A stretch of 64,000 nucleotides of DNA from Chitinophagales bacterium (GCA_013298955.1 JAAFJT010000001.1:99303-163302); one strand, 5' to 3'; counted from the stretch's first letter, positions 43,562 through 52,553 are shown. The notes: a model not told the origin generated them from the sequence alone. Made by a program: numbers and translations.

Positions 43562-44209
43562 ATGAACTATCGTTTTATCATCGGATTATGCCTCCTTTTT
43601 TTAGGGGTGACGCAAGCCACTGCGCAAGAACAACCGCGTGAAAAAAAACACGTAATTCAATTTTCGGGGGTCATTGTGACCGATGAAAATAGTCAGATGA
43701 TTCCAGTGCCGTTTGCGAATGTGTATATTGCCAAGCGGCATGTGGGGACGACTTCTGGATTGAACGGTTTTTTCTCCATTGTGGCGGAACGGGGGGAAAC
43801 GGTGAGTTTTTCGGCGATTGGCTTTATGAAAGTGAATTTCAAAGTGCCGGATACGTTGCAAGACGACCGTTATTCATTGGTTCAAATCATGAGTCGAGAC
43901 ACGGTTTTGTTGGCGGAAGCGGTGATTTTCCCTTGGCCCAATCGAGATAGATTGAAAACGGAGTTCTTAGCGATGGATGTGCATGATGAAATGCAGCGTC
44001 GCGCAATGGAAAATTTGGCAAAAGAGAGTTTAGACAAAATGAAAGAAGTGGTGCCGCATGATGGAGTCGAAACGGGTTCGATGTATTTGCGGCAGCAAGC
44101 CAAGACGTATTATTACTATGGTCAAACGCCGCCAATGAATATTTTCAGTCCTTCGGCATGGGGCGATTTTTTCAAAGCGTGGAAAAATGGCGATTTTAAA
44201 AGAAAATAA
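43562..44209 (+). CDS. Exported protein with carboxypeptidase-regulatory-like domain
   Basis: 215 residues. The signal peptide ends in TQATAQ. The CarboxypepD_reg-like beta-sandwich follows: FSGVIVTDEN, VPFANVYIAKRHVGTTSG, then NGFFSIVAERGETVSFSAIGF, which usually anchors an outer-membrane or surface protein. The C-terminal 100 residues are charged and helical without a known domain. It is 39 bases after the beta-lactamase and 78 bases before a nucleotidyltransferase gene on the same strand. Confidence 0.82.
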   Translation: MNYRFIIGLCLLFLGVTQATAQEQPREKKHVIQFSGVIVTDENSQMIPVPFANVYIAKRHVGTTSGLNGFFSIVAERGETVSFSAIGFMKVNFKVPDTLQDDRYSLVQIMSRDTVLLAEAVIFPWPNRDRLKTEFLAMDVHDEMQRRAMENLAKESLDKMKEVVPHDGVETGSMYLRQQAKTYYYYGQTPPMNIFSPSAWGDFFKAWKNGDFKRK

Positions 44210-44287
44210 TGAAAAAGATTGCGTTAATGTTGAAAATTGACGCAATCTTTGTGTTTTTTTGATTAAACTATCGTTATTTGCAGCGCA

Positions 44288-45283
44288 ATGAAAGCTATTA
44301 TACCCGTTGCTGGAGTCGGTACGCGATTGCGCCCGCACACCTATACGCAACCCAAACCTTTGATTCCTGTGGCAGGCAAACCCATTATTGCCTTCATTAT
44401 CGACGCATTATTGGAAGCAGGCGTGCGCGATTTTGTGTTTGTAATCGGTTATTTGGGTGAAAAAATACAACATTACGTCGAAACGGCGTATCCCAATATC
44501 AAAAAAACGTTTGTCGAACAAACGGTTCGAGATGGTTTAGGGCATGCAATTTGGACGGCGCGCCATGAATTGACCCGTTGTAAAGAGTTACTAATCGTGT
44601 TAGGTGACACCGTTTTTGAAATGGATTTGAAAAACGGTTTGAAAAAAAAACAATCTTGGTTGGGCGTAAAAGAAGTAATGGATCCGAGAGAATTTGGCGT
44701 TGTAGAGTTGGATGCCGAAAACCATGTTTGTAAAGTAGTTGAAAAACCCAAAATACCCAAATCTAATTTGGCATTGGTGGGTTTATACAAAATTTCAGAA
44801 GTAAAAGAATTGATTGATATTTTAGATGATAATATTCGGAATAATCGCAGGTCACGCGGCGAGTTTCAATTGGCAGATGCCTTGACACAATTAGTACAAA
44901 CGGGCGTTAAAATGGTTGCCATGCCAGTCGCAACTTGGTTTGATTGTGGCAAAAAAGAAATTTTATTGGACACCAACAAAACTTTATTGGAAAAACAAGG
45001 GTTATATAATGTGGATTTGCCTGCGTTTGAAAATACGATTGTCGTGCATCCCGTCAGCATCCACCATGATTGTCAGATTAGCGATTCGATTATCGGACCG
45101 TATGTGACGATAGGCGAAGGGGCGAATATCCGTTCTTGTATTTTGAAAAATTCGATTATCGGAAGTTATACCCGATTAGATAATATCATGTTGGAACGGT
45201 CGATTGTGGGTAATGATACGTCGATTCGGGGCGCACGTCAAAGCCTCAATATTGGTGATAATACAGAGATAGATTTTAGTTAA
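44288..45283 (+). CDS. Sugar-phosphate nucleotidyltransferase, second paralogue
   Basis: 331 residues, similar along its length to the protein at 5290-6294. The signature is GVGTRLRPHTYTQPKPL. The core carries FVIGYLGEKIQ, LGDTVFE and VVEKPK. The C-terminus has hexapeptide-like strands (CQISDSIIGPYVTIGEGA). Together the two suggest two NDP-sugar activities, or one redundant pair. Substrate is not determinable from the motifs. Followed by a hairpin and then the CvpA gene. Confidence 0.86.
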   Translation: MKAIIPVAGVGTRLRPHTYTQPKPLIPVAGKPIIAFIIDALLEAGVRDFVFVIGYLGEKIQHYVETAYPNIKKTFVEQTVRDGLGHAIWTARHELTRCKELLIVLGDTVFEMDLKNGLKKKQSWLGVKEVMDPREFGVVELDAENHVCKVVEKPKIPKSNLALVGLYKISEVKELIDILDDNIRNNRRSRGEFQLADALTQLVQTGVKMVAMPVATWFDCGKKEILLDTNKTLLEKQGLYNVDLPAFENTIVVHPVSIHHDCQISDSIIGPYVTIGEGANIRSCILKNSIIGSYTRLDNIMLERSIVGNDTSIRGARQSLNIGDNTEIDFS

Positions 45284-45331
45284 AATGTAAAAATAATACT
45301 GTATAAAACCCTGATAATCAATAAAAATAAC

Positions 45332-45374
45332 ACCGTTTGGAGGGTTTGAAACCCTCCAAACGGTTGATAATCAA
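45332..45374. repeat. Hairpin ACCGTTTGGAGGGTTTG joined to a TTGATAATCAA palindrome
   Basis: Perfect hairpin at 45332-45364, with the 11-base palindrome overlapping its last base and a near copy (CTGATAATCAA) 10 bases before it. The stem is nearly the same as at 41645-41677, but the order of palindrome and hairpin is reversed. Confidence 0.75.
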
Positions 45375-45451
45375 TAATCAACATTTTCAAAACCAACCTA
45401 TAAAACGTCAAAGATGACAAAATTTCTATTCACAAAGAACCGTCAATTACC

Positions 45452-46228
45452 ATGTCAATAGATGTAGTATTATTGTTAGTTGCACTATACGGTTTCTATT
45501 TAGGGTTTTCGGATGGGATTATCAAAACGGTCTTTTCGTTTTTGTCCTATGCAGTGGGCTTGATGTTAGCCATCAAATTCTCGCCTGCGATGACCCGTTT
45601 TATTGAAACTGGCTTTCATGTTAAAAATCCATTGATTTTAGTCGTTGGATTTATCGTTACCTTTTTTTTGGGGATGTATCTGATTCGGATTGTAGCAGAC
45701 GCGCTTACAGGGGTCTTACAACTGGTACATATTAATATTTTAAATCAAATTATAGGCGGCGTTTTTCTATCGCTCGGTTTTATGACTATGTATAGTGTCA
45801 TGGTTTGGTTTGGGGAAAGCACTGGTTTTATCAGTCCTCAGACGGCGGCGCAATCGCATAGTTTGCCTTATTTGCGCACCTTACCCGCGCAAGCGAAAAA
45901 CTTATTTTCGGGTTTAAAACCAATGATAAGTGATTTTTGGCGCGAATCGGGCAGTATGATGGACCGAATGGAGCGTCAAAGCGTCAAACGCACCGAATCG
46001 CAACCGAATATTTACAATATTCCAGATGATAATAATTCGTCTAATCCTGCATCAGGCAATTCATCTAATCCTGCGCCTAAAACAGAGGTGAAACCAGAAA
46101 CAGGGAAACCGTCAACGAGTTGGTGGTGGAGTGGAGACGGTAATTCATCCGCCAAACCCAAAGAAAGAATCGAAACATCTTCTGAGATTTTCGATATTGA
46201 GGATGAAAAACCGATTAAGCGCAAGTGA
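45452..46228 (+). CDS. CvpA family membrane protein
   Basis: 258 residues. Four hydrophobic segments fill the first 140 residues (VVLLLVALYGFYLGFSDG, FLSYAVGLMLAI, LILVVGFIVTFFLGMYL, IIGGVFLSLGFMTMYSV), as in the CvpA/colicin V production family. The remainder is a hydrophilic, Ser/Pro/Asn-rich cytosolic or periplasmic tail with NNSSNPASGNSSNPAP repeats. Function of the family is poorly defined; it affects colicin V secretion and envelope stress in enteric bacteria. Confidence 0.85.
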   Translation: MSIDVVLLLVALYGFYLGFSDGIIKTVFSFLSYAVGLMLAIKFSPAMTRFIETGFHVKNPLILVVGFIVTFFLGMYLIRIVADALTGVLQLVHINILNQIIGGVFLSLGFMTMYSVMVWFGESTGFISPQTAAQSHSLPYLRTLPAQAKNLFSGLKPMISDFWRESGSMMDRMERQSVKRTESQPNIYNIPDDNNSSNPASGNSSNPAPKTEVKPETGKPSTSWWWSGDGNSSAKPKERIETSSEIFDIEDEKPIKRK

Positions 46229-46340
46229 TTTTCTATGGTGTAGGCGTTAATTTTTCAGGTGCGACCAAACAAATCCAAGATTGGAATGAAAGAATCCTTT
46301 AAACTAAACGATTTTTATTTACAATCAGTGAAAATTTTAG

Positions 46341-46562
46341 TTGCAATTTTCTAAAATAAGTTTAACTTTGCATCATAATTAGCGCGTAGGAATAATTTGA
46401 TTATATTTCATTATGAATGCAAAATAATTTTTTTAAACGGTTTTTTCATAATCATTGAAACCTTTTTCAAAATTACCAGTATAATACACAAAATAACGCT
46501 ATACAACGCGTTACAAAAACAAATTTAAAAACAATGCCAATTAAAAAATTGGCATCATTTTT
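46341..46562 (+). ncRNA. Candidate small RNA 1 with promoter and terminator
   Basis: TTGC (46341-46344), an 18-base spacer and TAACTTTG (46363-46370) form a promoter, with transcription expected near 46376. A hairpin ATGCCAATT/AATTGGCAT at 46534-46555 is followed by CATTTTTGG. No reading frame of size lies between. The first transcribed bases match those of candidate 2 (ATCATAATTA). No known RNA family is recognised. Confidence 0.4.
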
Positions 46563-46849
46563 GGATAGGTTGAAATTATGTAAATAATACGGCTGTAATT
46601 AGACATAAAACTTTATTGCGCCACCCTGCTTTCTACAACCCATCAAATAAACCGCACAAAGAAAACTATTTTATGTCACAACAATCGTTAATGACGTGAA
46701 CTAATTTCAAAAATAGTAACCCTAACTAATTGATAATCAATATATTTCATATATTTTTTGAATTTATATGATTGTCACAAAAAGATAAATATATATATAT
46801 ATATATTAACTTTTTTAAAAAAAAGTTAGGAGATATAGAAAAAGCTTTA

Positions 46850-47000
46850 TACCTTTGTATCATAATTAAGAGCAAATGATTTTATCTATCATATAAAAGA
46901 AAATTCTATCTTATTACAGATGGAAAAAATTAGTTTTTGTGTTTATTTGTTTGGGTTAGAAGCCCTCCGCCTAGCGCGAGGGCATCTTTTTTTTTTCTAA
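46850..47000 (+). ncRNA. Candidate small RNA 2 with promoter and terminator
   Basis: A TACCTTTG box (46850-46857) is followed about 130 bases later by a strong terminator, GCCCTC/GAGGGC with a T-rich tail (46961-46997). The transcript would start with the same ATCATAATTA as candidate 1. A 26-codon frame from 46920 (MEKISFCVYLFGLE...) overlaps the terminator stem and may be fortuitous. Confidence 0.45.
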
Positions 47001-47003
47001 GAT

Positions 47004-47043
47004 AAAAAGTGCGTCAAGTTTCTACTTGACGCACTTTTTATTT
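47004..47043. terminator. Bidirectional terminator-like hairpin
   Basis: AAAAAGTGCGTCAAG/CTTGACGCACTTTTT is a perfect stem with A and T runs on both sides; it can end transcription from either strand. Confidence 0.8.
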
Positions 47044-47048
47044 TAAAA

Positions 47049-47079
47049 AAATGCCCACATCAGAGACGCAGGCATTTCC
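47049..47079 (-). terminator. Terminator of the DUF1573 gene
   Basis: On the minus strand AAATGCC...GGGCATTTTTTT forms a short stem and T-run about 50 bases after the stop codon. Confidence 0.6.
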
Positions 47080-47126
47080 ATTTTAGTCAAAAAGTTATCA
47101 AATCAATATTTAAAATATTCTATCTA

Positions 47127-47594
47127 TTAATGCCCGCTTAGGAAGCTTGGTGCTGTAGCAGGTACGCCATCTTCTTGTTTTTTCTCATTCACAGTTCCTT
47201 TAATCATCAAAACGCGGGTTGGCGTTGCTTCATTCGTCGTAATCGTCACCGATTTAGTGAAACCGCCGATGCGATTCGTGTCATACCGAACTTCAATTTC
47301 GCCTGTTTCGCCAGGTTGAATATCGTCATCTTTGAATTTAGGTACGGTACAACCGCAACTCCCTTGTGCCGATTTGATTTTCAACGGTTGTGTCCCCGTA
47401 TTTTTGAATTTGAACTTGCGCAAAGGGTCACTACCTTGCGCAATCGTGCCGTAATCCATTTCTGTTTTTTCAAACGTCATCGCAGGACCATTCACAGGAG
47501 CCGTTTGTTGAACCACAGGAATCTCCATGACTTGAGCCGTTGCTACGTTGAGCGCGAAACAAAAAGTTGCTGCGGCGAATACAAATCTTTTCAT
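47127..47594 (-). CDS. DUF1573 domain protein, exported
   Basis: 155 residues with a signal peptide (MKRFVFAAATFCFALNVATA). The DUF1573 Ig-like domain is clear from FEKTEMDYGTIAQGSDP, the conserved SCGCTVP and ETGEIEVRYDTN. A short unstructured tail follows. These proteins are abundant and exported in Bacteroidota; function is not established. It is single and convergent with the small RNA candidates, divergent from gltX. Confidence 0.92.
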   Translation of the reverse strand: MKRFVFAAATFCFALNVATAQVMEIPVVQQTAPVNGPAMTFEKTEMDYGTIAQGSDPLRKFKFKNTGTQPLKIKSAQGSCGCTVPKFKDDDIQPGETGEIEVRYDTNRIGGFTKSVTITTNEATPTRVLMIKGTVNEKKQEDGVPATAPSFLSGH

Positions 47595-47853
47595 TGATGT
47601 TAGTTTTAATTATTTGCAAAATGTTAAAAAATATAATAACACGTTATTGCTTTTCACAACTTAAAGGACAAATATAATCCGTTTTAGCTGCTTTGGTGTT
47701 AATATTTTCTCAAAAACGCGTTATTTTTTTCTTAAAGTTTTTAAAAATTCAATGAAAAGAACGTTTTTCGAGGATAATTATTTAGTTTTTCCAAAAATAA
47801 TTCAAAAAACCTTACTTTCGCACTCCAATTAGCGGAAAAAAAAACAATTTATT

Positions 47854-49356
47854 ATGAGTATCAGAGTTCGATTCGCGCCCAGTCCGACAGGCGCGTTGCA
47901 TATCGGCGGCATTAGAACCGCTTTATTCAACTATTTGTTGGCTAAAAAACATGGTGGAACATTCATCCTCCGCATCGAAGACACCGACCAAGGGCGTTAT
48001 GTCGAAGGCGCGGAACAATATATTGTGGAGGCGTTGAAATGGTGTGGCATTGCGCCGACAGAAGGGATTGGTTTTGGAGACGGTGCGTATGGTCCGTATC
48101 GGCAATCGGAGCGCAAGGCACTTTATCAGCAATACGCGCTCGAATTAGTGGAAAAAAGCAAGGCATATTATGCATTCGACACGCCTGAGCAATTGGAAAA
48201 CATGCGCAAAACCGACCCGCAGAATCATGTGGCTTACGGCATGCACACGCGCCTGAATATGGAAAATAGTTTAAGTCTTCCTAAAAAAGAAGTGGCAGAA
48301 CGCCTTGCGGCGGGCAAACCGTATGTGATTCGATTGAAAATCAAGGAGCATCAAACTATAAAAATAAATGATTTGATTCGCGGTGAAGTACTTGTTGCGT
48401 CGAATGAGTTGGATGATAAAGTTTTGATGAAAGCGGATGGGATGCCAACCTATCATTTGGCAAATATTGTGGATGATTATTTGATGAAAATAACGCATGT
48501 GATTCGGGGCGAAGAATGGTTGCCGAGTGCGGCGCACCACGTTTTGTTGTATAAAGCGTTTGGTTGGGAAAAGCAAATGCCCCAATTTGCCCATTTACCG
48601 TTGATTTTGAAACCCGATGGAAAAGGCAAATTGAGTAAACGCGATGGTTTGAAATTCGGATTTCCTGTATTTCCGTTGGCATGGGAAGGAGTGGATGGCT
48701 TCAAAGAAGTCGGTTTTGACCCGAAAGCCTTGTTGAATTTTTTGGCATTATTGGGTTGGAATGATGGTACGGAAAAAGAAATTTTTGCGATAGAGGAATT
48801 AGTCGATTTGTTTTCATTAGAAAAAGTCAATAAATCAGGAGCGCGTTTTATTTACGATAAAGCAAAGTGGTTCAATCAACAATACATTATGAAAAATAGC
48901 AATGAAATTTTAGCAAACCAATTATTGCCATTAGCAGCAGCAAAAGGTTATACGGTTTCATTGCAATATTTGACACAAGTAGTTGGTTTAATGAAGGAGC
49001 GAGCGATCTTTTTGAATGATTTTTTAAATATTGGATATTACTGTTTTGAACCAGTGAAATCGTATGATGCGGTCATGGTTTTGAAAAAGTGGAAACGGGA
49101 ACGCCGTCCGATTTATGAAGATTTGAGCCAATTGATTCAAACATTGGATTTGCAGGACGCGCTTTCGGCGGAACACGATGTGAAAGCATGGATTCAACAA
49201 AATGGTTTAAAAGTGGGTGAAGTGTTGCCTGTTTTGCGCATTGCGTTAGCAGGGACGATGCAGGGTCCCGCTGTTTTTGATATGATGACGGTTTTGGGCA
49301 AAGCGGAAGTCGTAAAACGGTTGAACGCAGCCTATGATTATTTAGACCGTCCTTAG
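47854..49356 (+). CDS. gltX: Glutamate--tRNA ligase
   Basis: 500 residues. The class I signature is PSPTGALHIGG at 9-19 and the KMSKS-type loop is KLSKRDG. RIEDTDQGRYVEGAEQY, GLDEGP-like YGPYRQSER and HVIRGEEWLPS are further landmarks. It charges tRNA-Glu (and possibly tRNA-Gln) with glutamate. A weak -7 box, TACTTTCG, is at 47813. Length is normal; the ATG at 47854 directly precedes the conserved strand. Confidence 0.97.
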   Translation: MSIRVRFAPSPTGALHIGGIRTALFNYLLAKKHGGTFILRIEDTDQGRYVEGAEQYIVEALKWCGIAPTEGIGFGDGAYGPYRQSERKALYQQYALELVEKSKAYYAFDTPEQLENMRKTDPQNHVAYGMHTRLNMENSLSLPKKEVAERLAAGKPYVIRLKIKEHQTIKINDLIRGEVLVASNELDDKVLMKADGMPTYHLANIVDDYLMKITHVIRGEEWLPSAAHHVLLYKAFGWEKQMPQFAHLPLILKPDGKGKLSKRDGLKFGFPVFPLAWEGVDGFKEVGFDPKALLNFLALLGWNDGTEKEIFAIEELVDLFSLEKVNKSGARFIYDKAKWFNQQYIMKNSNEILANQLLPLAAAKGYTVSLQYLTQVVGLMKERAIFLNDFLNIGYYCFEPVKSYDAVMVLKKWKRERRPIYEDLSQLIQTLDLQDALSAEHDVKAWIQQNGLKVGEVLPVLRIALAGTMQGPAVFDMMTVLGKAEVVKRLNAAYDYLDRP

Positions 49357-49381
49357 AAATGGATGTTTTGCATTGATTCAA

Positions 49382-49538
49382 CAATTTCCGTTTTGGAAAT
49401 TTTTTGAAATAGGATGCTTCTGATTTCAAGGATTTTAAGGAATTTTTCAGTTGAAAAGCGCAAATTTGAACGAAAAAGATCCTTTTTATCCTTCAAATCA
49501 TATGCATCCTATTTCAAAAATTTCCAAAGCGGAAATTG
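49382..49538. repeat. Nested family B palindrome (CAATTTCCGTTTTGGAAATT)
   Basis: Outer arms CAATTTCCGTTTTGGAAATT and their mirror enclose the AAATAGGATGC/GCATCCTATTT ends of family B and a diverged centre. It fills half of the gap between gltX and the DUF4340 gene; the rest holds a short hairpin AACGAGTTTC/GAAACTCGTT near 49591. Confidence 0.75.
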
Positions 49539-49655
49539 CTGGCATTGATTTAAAAAAGTTTGAAATTATAATTCATTAAAAATCCTATAAACGAGTTTCT
49601 GCAAAGAAACTCGTTTTGTATTTACCATAAAAATATTTAAATCAATATTTTATAA

Positions 49656-50705
49656 ATGATGAATAAAAATACTATTTTATTAATTTGTCTATTATTATTA
49701 GGAGGCAGTACGTATTGGTATTGGAAATATATTAAATCGGATACCAGTTTGACAGGTGGAGATTGGGTTTTTGCGGTGACAGATACAGCTTCCATTGCTA
49801 AAATTTTCTTAGCGGAACGCAAAAATGGGCAAACCATTACGCTGGAGCGTGATGGAAATGGTTGGCTTGTAAGCAGCCAAAATCTTCAACAACAAAATAA
49901 AAAATCAATTCCACGCCCAGATGCCGTCAAAAATTTGTTAAAAGCGATTCATAATGTGCAATTGCAATATCGATTGCCGCGTGCATCCGTCCGCCCTGTG
50001 GTGGAAGACCTTGCTTCCAACAGCGTCAAAGTGGAATTGTATAACAAATCAGGTAAAAAAATCAAGTGTTATTACGTTGGTGGCGGCGACCAAGATGGAA
50101 CGGCAACCTATATGATTATGGAAAACTCAAATGAGCCGTATGCGATGGGCATGAGTTCGTTTGTAGGCACATTGCGTCCTTATTTTTTTACAACTGCCTT
50201 AGATTGGCGCGACAGAACGGTTTTTGCCGAAAAAATGGAAAATATTAAAACAATTAGTATTGAATATCCATTACAACAAAGCAAATCATTCAAAATGACG
50301 GTGAATGATGGCAAAAATGCTTTGATTGAACCATTTTATCCAATGACTCCCAAGATTCCAAGACCTGTGACGAGAGGGTTGCCAGAATTATTTTTAAAAG
50401 GTTTTCAAAGTCAAATTGCAGAAGGTTTTGAGAGTGATTATCCACAAAAAGATTCTGTTTTAGCAACTAAACCTTTTGCAATCATTACTTTACATAAAAC
50501 AAATGGTCAGCATAAAACAGTTCGTTTATTTTCCACCTATGCACGCGATAGAGGCGGAGAGGTGATTTCAGACCCAATTCGAGGCGTTCAAGTAGAGCGT
50601 TATTTTGCAGATGTGGATAATGGAACTGACTTTATGACGGTTCAACATGTCAATTTTCAAGAAATTTTATGGGCTTATGAATCCTTCTTTTTTCAAAAAA
50701 TCTAA
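49656..50705 (+). CDS. DUF4340-like membrane-anchored protein
   Basis: 349 residues with an N-terminal membrane anchor (TILLICLLLLGGSTYWYW). The periplasmic part has the alternating pattern IAKIFLAERKNGQTITLERDG followed by GWLV and a PRPDAVKNLLKAI segment. This is the usual DUF4340 arrangement in proteins linked to ABC-type gliding or export systems elsewhere; no such genes are nearby here. Overall assignment is by pattern. It ends 18 bases before the PaiB gene, so they are likely one operon. Confidence 0.7.
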   Translation: MMNKNTILLICLLLLGGSTYWYWKYIKSDTSLTGGDWVFAVTDTASIAKIFLAERKNGQTITLERDGNGWLVSSQNLQQQNKKSIPRPDAVKNLLKAIHNVQLQYRLPRASVRPVVEDLASNSVKVELYNKSGKKIKCYYVGGGDQDGTATYMIMENSNEPYAMGMSSFVGTLRPYFFTTALDWRDRTVFAEKMENIKTISIEYPLQQSKSFKMTVNDGKNALIEPFYPMTPKIPRPVTRGLPELFLKGFQSQIAEGFESDYPQKDSVLATKPFAIITLHKTNGQHKTVRLFSTYARDRGGEVISDPIRGVQVERYFADVDNGTDFMTVQHVNFQEILWAYESFFFQKI

Positions 50706-50723
50706 TACATCCACATTTTAAAT

Positions 50724-51344
50724 ATGTACGTTCCAAAATTATTTGAAAATAAAGATACTGCATCCATTTTGCAGTTCATTCGGGAGCATTCTTTTGGCAT
50801 ATTGGTCACACAAGGTGTTGAAAATATCATTGCTACCCATATTCCTTTGATGTTATATGAATTGGAAAATGGTCAATATGTGTTGCGCGGACATATTGGG
50901 CGTGCCAATGACCAACATTTAAATTGGCAAAAAACAGGTGAAACAGATGTTTTAGCGATTTTCACAGGCGCACATGCGTATATTTCATCCAGTTGGTACG
51001 CGAAACCCAATGTTTCTACTTGGAATTATGTGGCAGTACACGCGTATGGCAAATTAAAAATCTTAGAAGGCGATGCTTTATTGGCGGCGGTTTCGGATTT
51101 AACGCATCATTTTGAGGCGGGGCGCGCCAAACCTATGTTGGTCGAAAACATGCCTTCCGATATGGTGCGCCGCGAATTGAAAGGAATTGTAGGTTTTGAA
51201 ATTGCGATTGAAAAATTGCAAGGCAAAGAAAAATTAAGTCAAAATCGCAATCCTACTGATTATCAGCATATTATAGAAGAGTTAGATAAATCAAGTGATG
51301 CCGATGCAAAAGGAATTGCAGATGCTATGCGTAAAAGACTTTAA
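50724..51344 (+). CDS. FMN-binding PaiB-like protein
   Basis: 206 residues. The start MYVPKLFENKD, HSFGILVT, ATHIPLML, HIGRANDQ and SSWYAKPNVSTWNYVAVH form the PaiB/FMN-binding split-barrel signature. Family members bind FMN and have been called negative transcriptional regulators, though direct DNA binding is not well shown. It follows the DUF4340 gene closely. Confidence 0.9.
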   Translation: MYVPKLFENKDTASILQFIREHSFGILVTQGVENIIATHIPLMLYELENGQYVLRGHIGRANDQHLNWQKTGETDVLAIFTGAHAYISSSWYAKPNVSTWNYVAVHAYGKLKILEGDALLAAVSDLTHHFEAGRAKPMLVENMPSDMVRRELKGIVGFEIAIEKLQGKEKLSQNRNPTDYQHIIEELDKSSDADAKGIADAMRKRL

Positions 51345-51400
51345 GAGGACTTTAAGAGGACTTACGTAAAGTCCTCGTAAAGTCCCTTTACGTAAGTCCT
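51337..51400. repeat. Hairpin AGGACTTACGTAAAG with direct GACTTTAAGAG repeats
   Basis: The perfect stem 51357-51400 follows two direct copies of GACTTTAAGAG overlapping the end of the PaiB gene. It may terminate that operon before the SpoU gene. Confidence 0.65.
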
Positions 51401-51429
51401 AAGTTCATTATCCTTTTTCTGTAAAAAAC

Positions 51430-52194
51430 ATGTTATCTAAATCCAAAATCCATGCGGTGCATGCATTGCGCCGCAAAAAAATACGCGATGAACGCGGTTT
51501 ATTCATCGCGGAAGGTGATAAAATCGTCCGCGAAATGTTGCAAAATGTACCCGCAGTGCAGATTGACTCCATTTTTGCCCTTTCTACTTGGGCAGAAGCG
51601 GCGCAACCTTTTTTGAAAAAATATCAGTCTATTGTCCACCTTGTTACAGACAGTGAGTTGAAACAAATTTCGGGTTTAACAGAGCCGAATCAAGTTTTGG
51701 TTGTGGCGCATCAACGCATTGCTACGGTTTCAGAAAATATTATTAAAGAAAAATTTACTTTATATTTAGATGGTATTCAAGACCCTGGCAATATGGGCGC
51801 GATATTGCGCATCGCTGATTGGTTTGGAATGCCCTGTGTTTTTTGTTCAGATACGTGTGTAGATGTTTGGAATCCGAAAGTGGTGCAATCGACTATGGGT
51901 GCGCTTTTGCGGGTGCATACGCAGGAAATTCATTTTTCAGATTTGAAAAAATTATATCCTACTTTGCCTATTTATGGCGCATTATTGAATGGAAAGCGTA
52001 TTTTTGAACCAAACTGTTTTGAAAAAACAGGGATTATCGTCATTGGCAATGAAGGCAATGGCATTTCTGCAGAAATTTTAAAACAAATAGATTATCCGAT
52101 TACGATTCCGGGTGGTGGCGGTGCGGAATCGCTCAATGCAGCTATTGCAACGGGCATTATTTGTGCAGTTGCTTGTCAAAAAAAAACTATATAA
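51430..52194 (+). CDS. RNA 2'-O-methyltransferase, SpoU/TrmH family
   Basis: 254 residues. The N-terminal substrate-binding region begins SKIHAVHALRRKKIRDERGLFIAEGDK. The knotted SpoU domain has the three motifs: DGIQDPGNMGAILR, VIGNEGNGIS and PGGGGAESLNAAIA. It would transfer methyl to a ribose 2'-hydroxyl in rRNA or tRNA. The N-terminal region resembles RlmB/YsgA types, so rRNA is the more likely target. Single gene. Confidence 0.92.
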   Translation: MLSKSKIHAVHALRRKKIRDERGLFIAEGDKIVREMLQNVPAVQIDSIFALSTWAEAAQPFLKKYQSIVHLVTDSELKQISGLTEPNQVLVVAHQRIATVSENIIKEKFTLYLDGIQDPGNMGAILRIADWFGMPCVFCSDTCVDVWNPKVVQSTMGALLRVHTQEIHFSDLKKLYPTLPIYGALLNGKRIFEPNCFEKTGIIVIGNEGNGISAEILKQIDYPITIPGGGGAESLNAAIATGIICAVACQKKTI

Positions 52195-52204
52195 ATAGAA
52201 ATGA

Positions 52205-52369
52205 ACCCTGTCTAAACGATTTACGCCAAATGTTTGGCTTTACTTGCCCAAAACGGGGGAAAGTGGTGTGCAAATAGATTTATTGTTGGACAGACAAGAT
52301 AATTGTGTCAATTTGTTTGAAATCAAATTTTATAACGCGGCTGTCCACATTCGGCGCAAAAACGAATGA
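52205..52369 (+). pseudogene. Remnant of an AAA-ATPase-family C-terminal nuclease-like domain
   Basis: A frame open from 52205 to a stop at 52369 encodes PNVWLYLPKTGESGVQIDL followed by LLDRQDNCVNLFEIKFYN. This matches the D-xn-ExK motif region found at the end of the Bacteroidota AAA ATPase/DUF4143-like proteins. There is no start codon or ATPase part, so it is a fragment. It lies in the gap before the sensor kinase gene. Confidence 0.6.
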
Positions 52370-52553
52370 ACATTATTTGCAAACCATTCAAAATCAATTG
52401 AATAGCGGTAGTTCACTTGAACCATTGTAAATAAAGTGTTTTATGACAACTACACTGTCACAAAACACTCCATTCTGATTTAAGAAAAAGGAAATTTGGT
52501 ACTCTTTTTCGTACCGCAAGGTTAATTCACGACGAATTTCAATAAATAGCGGT

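Noticed and set aside
46920..47000. 26-codon frame at the end of candidate small RNA 2
   Set aside because: Its last codons are made by the terminator stem and T-run, so it is probably fortuitous.
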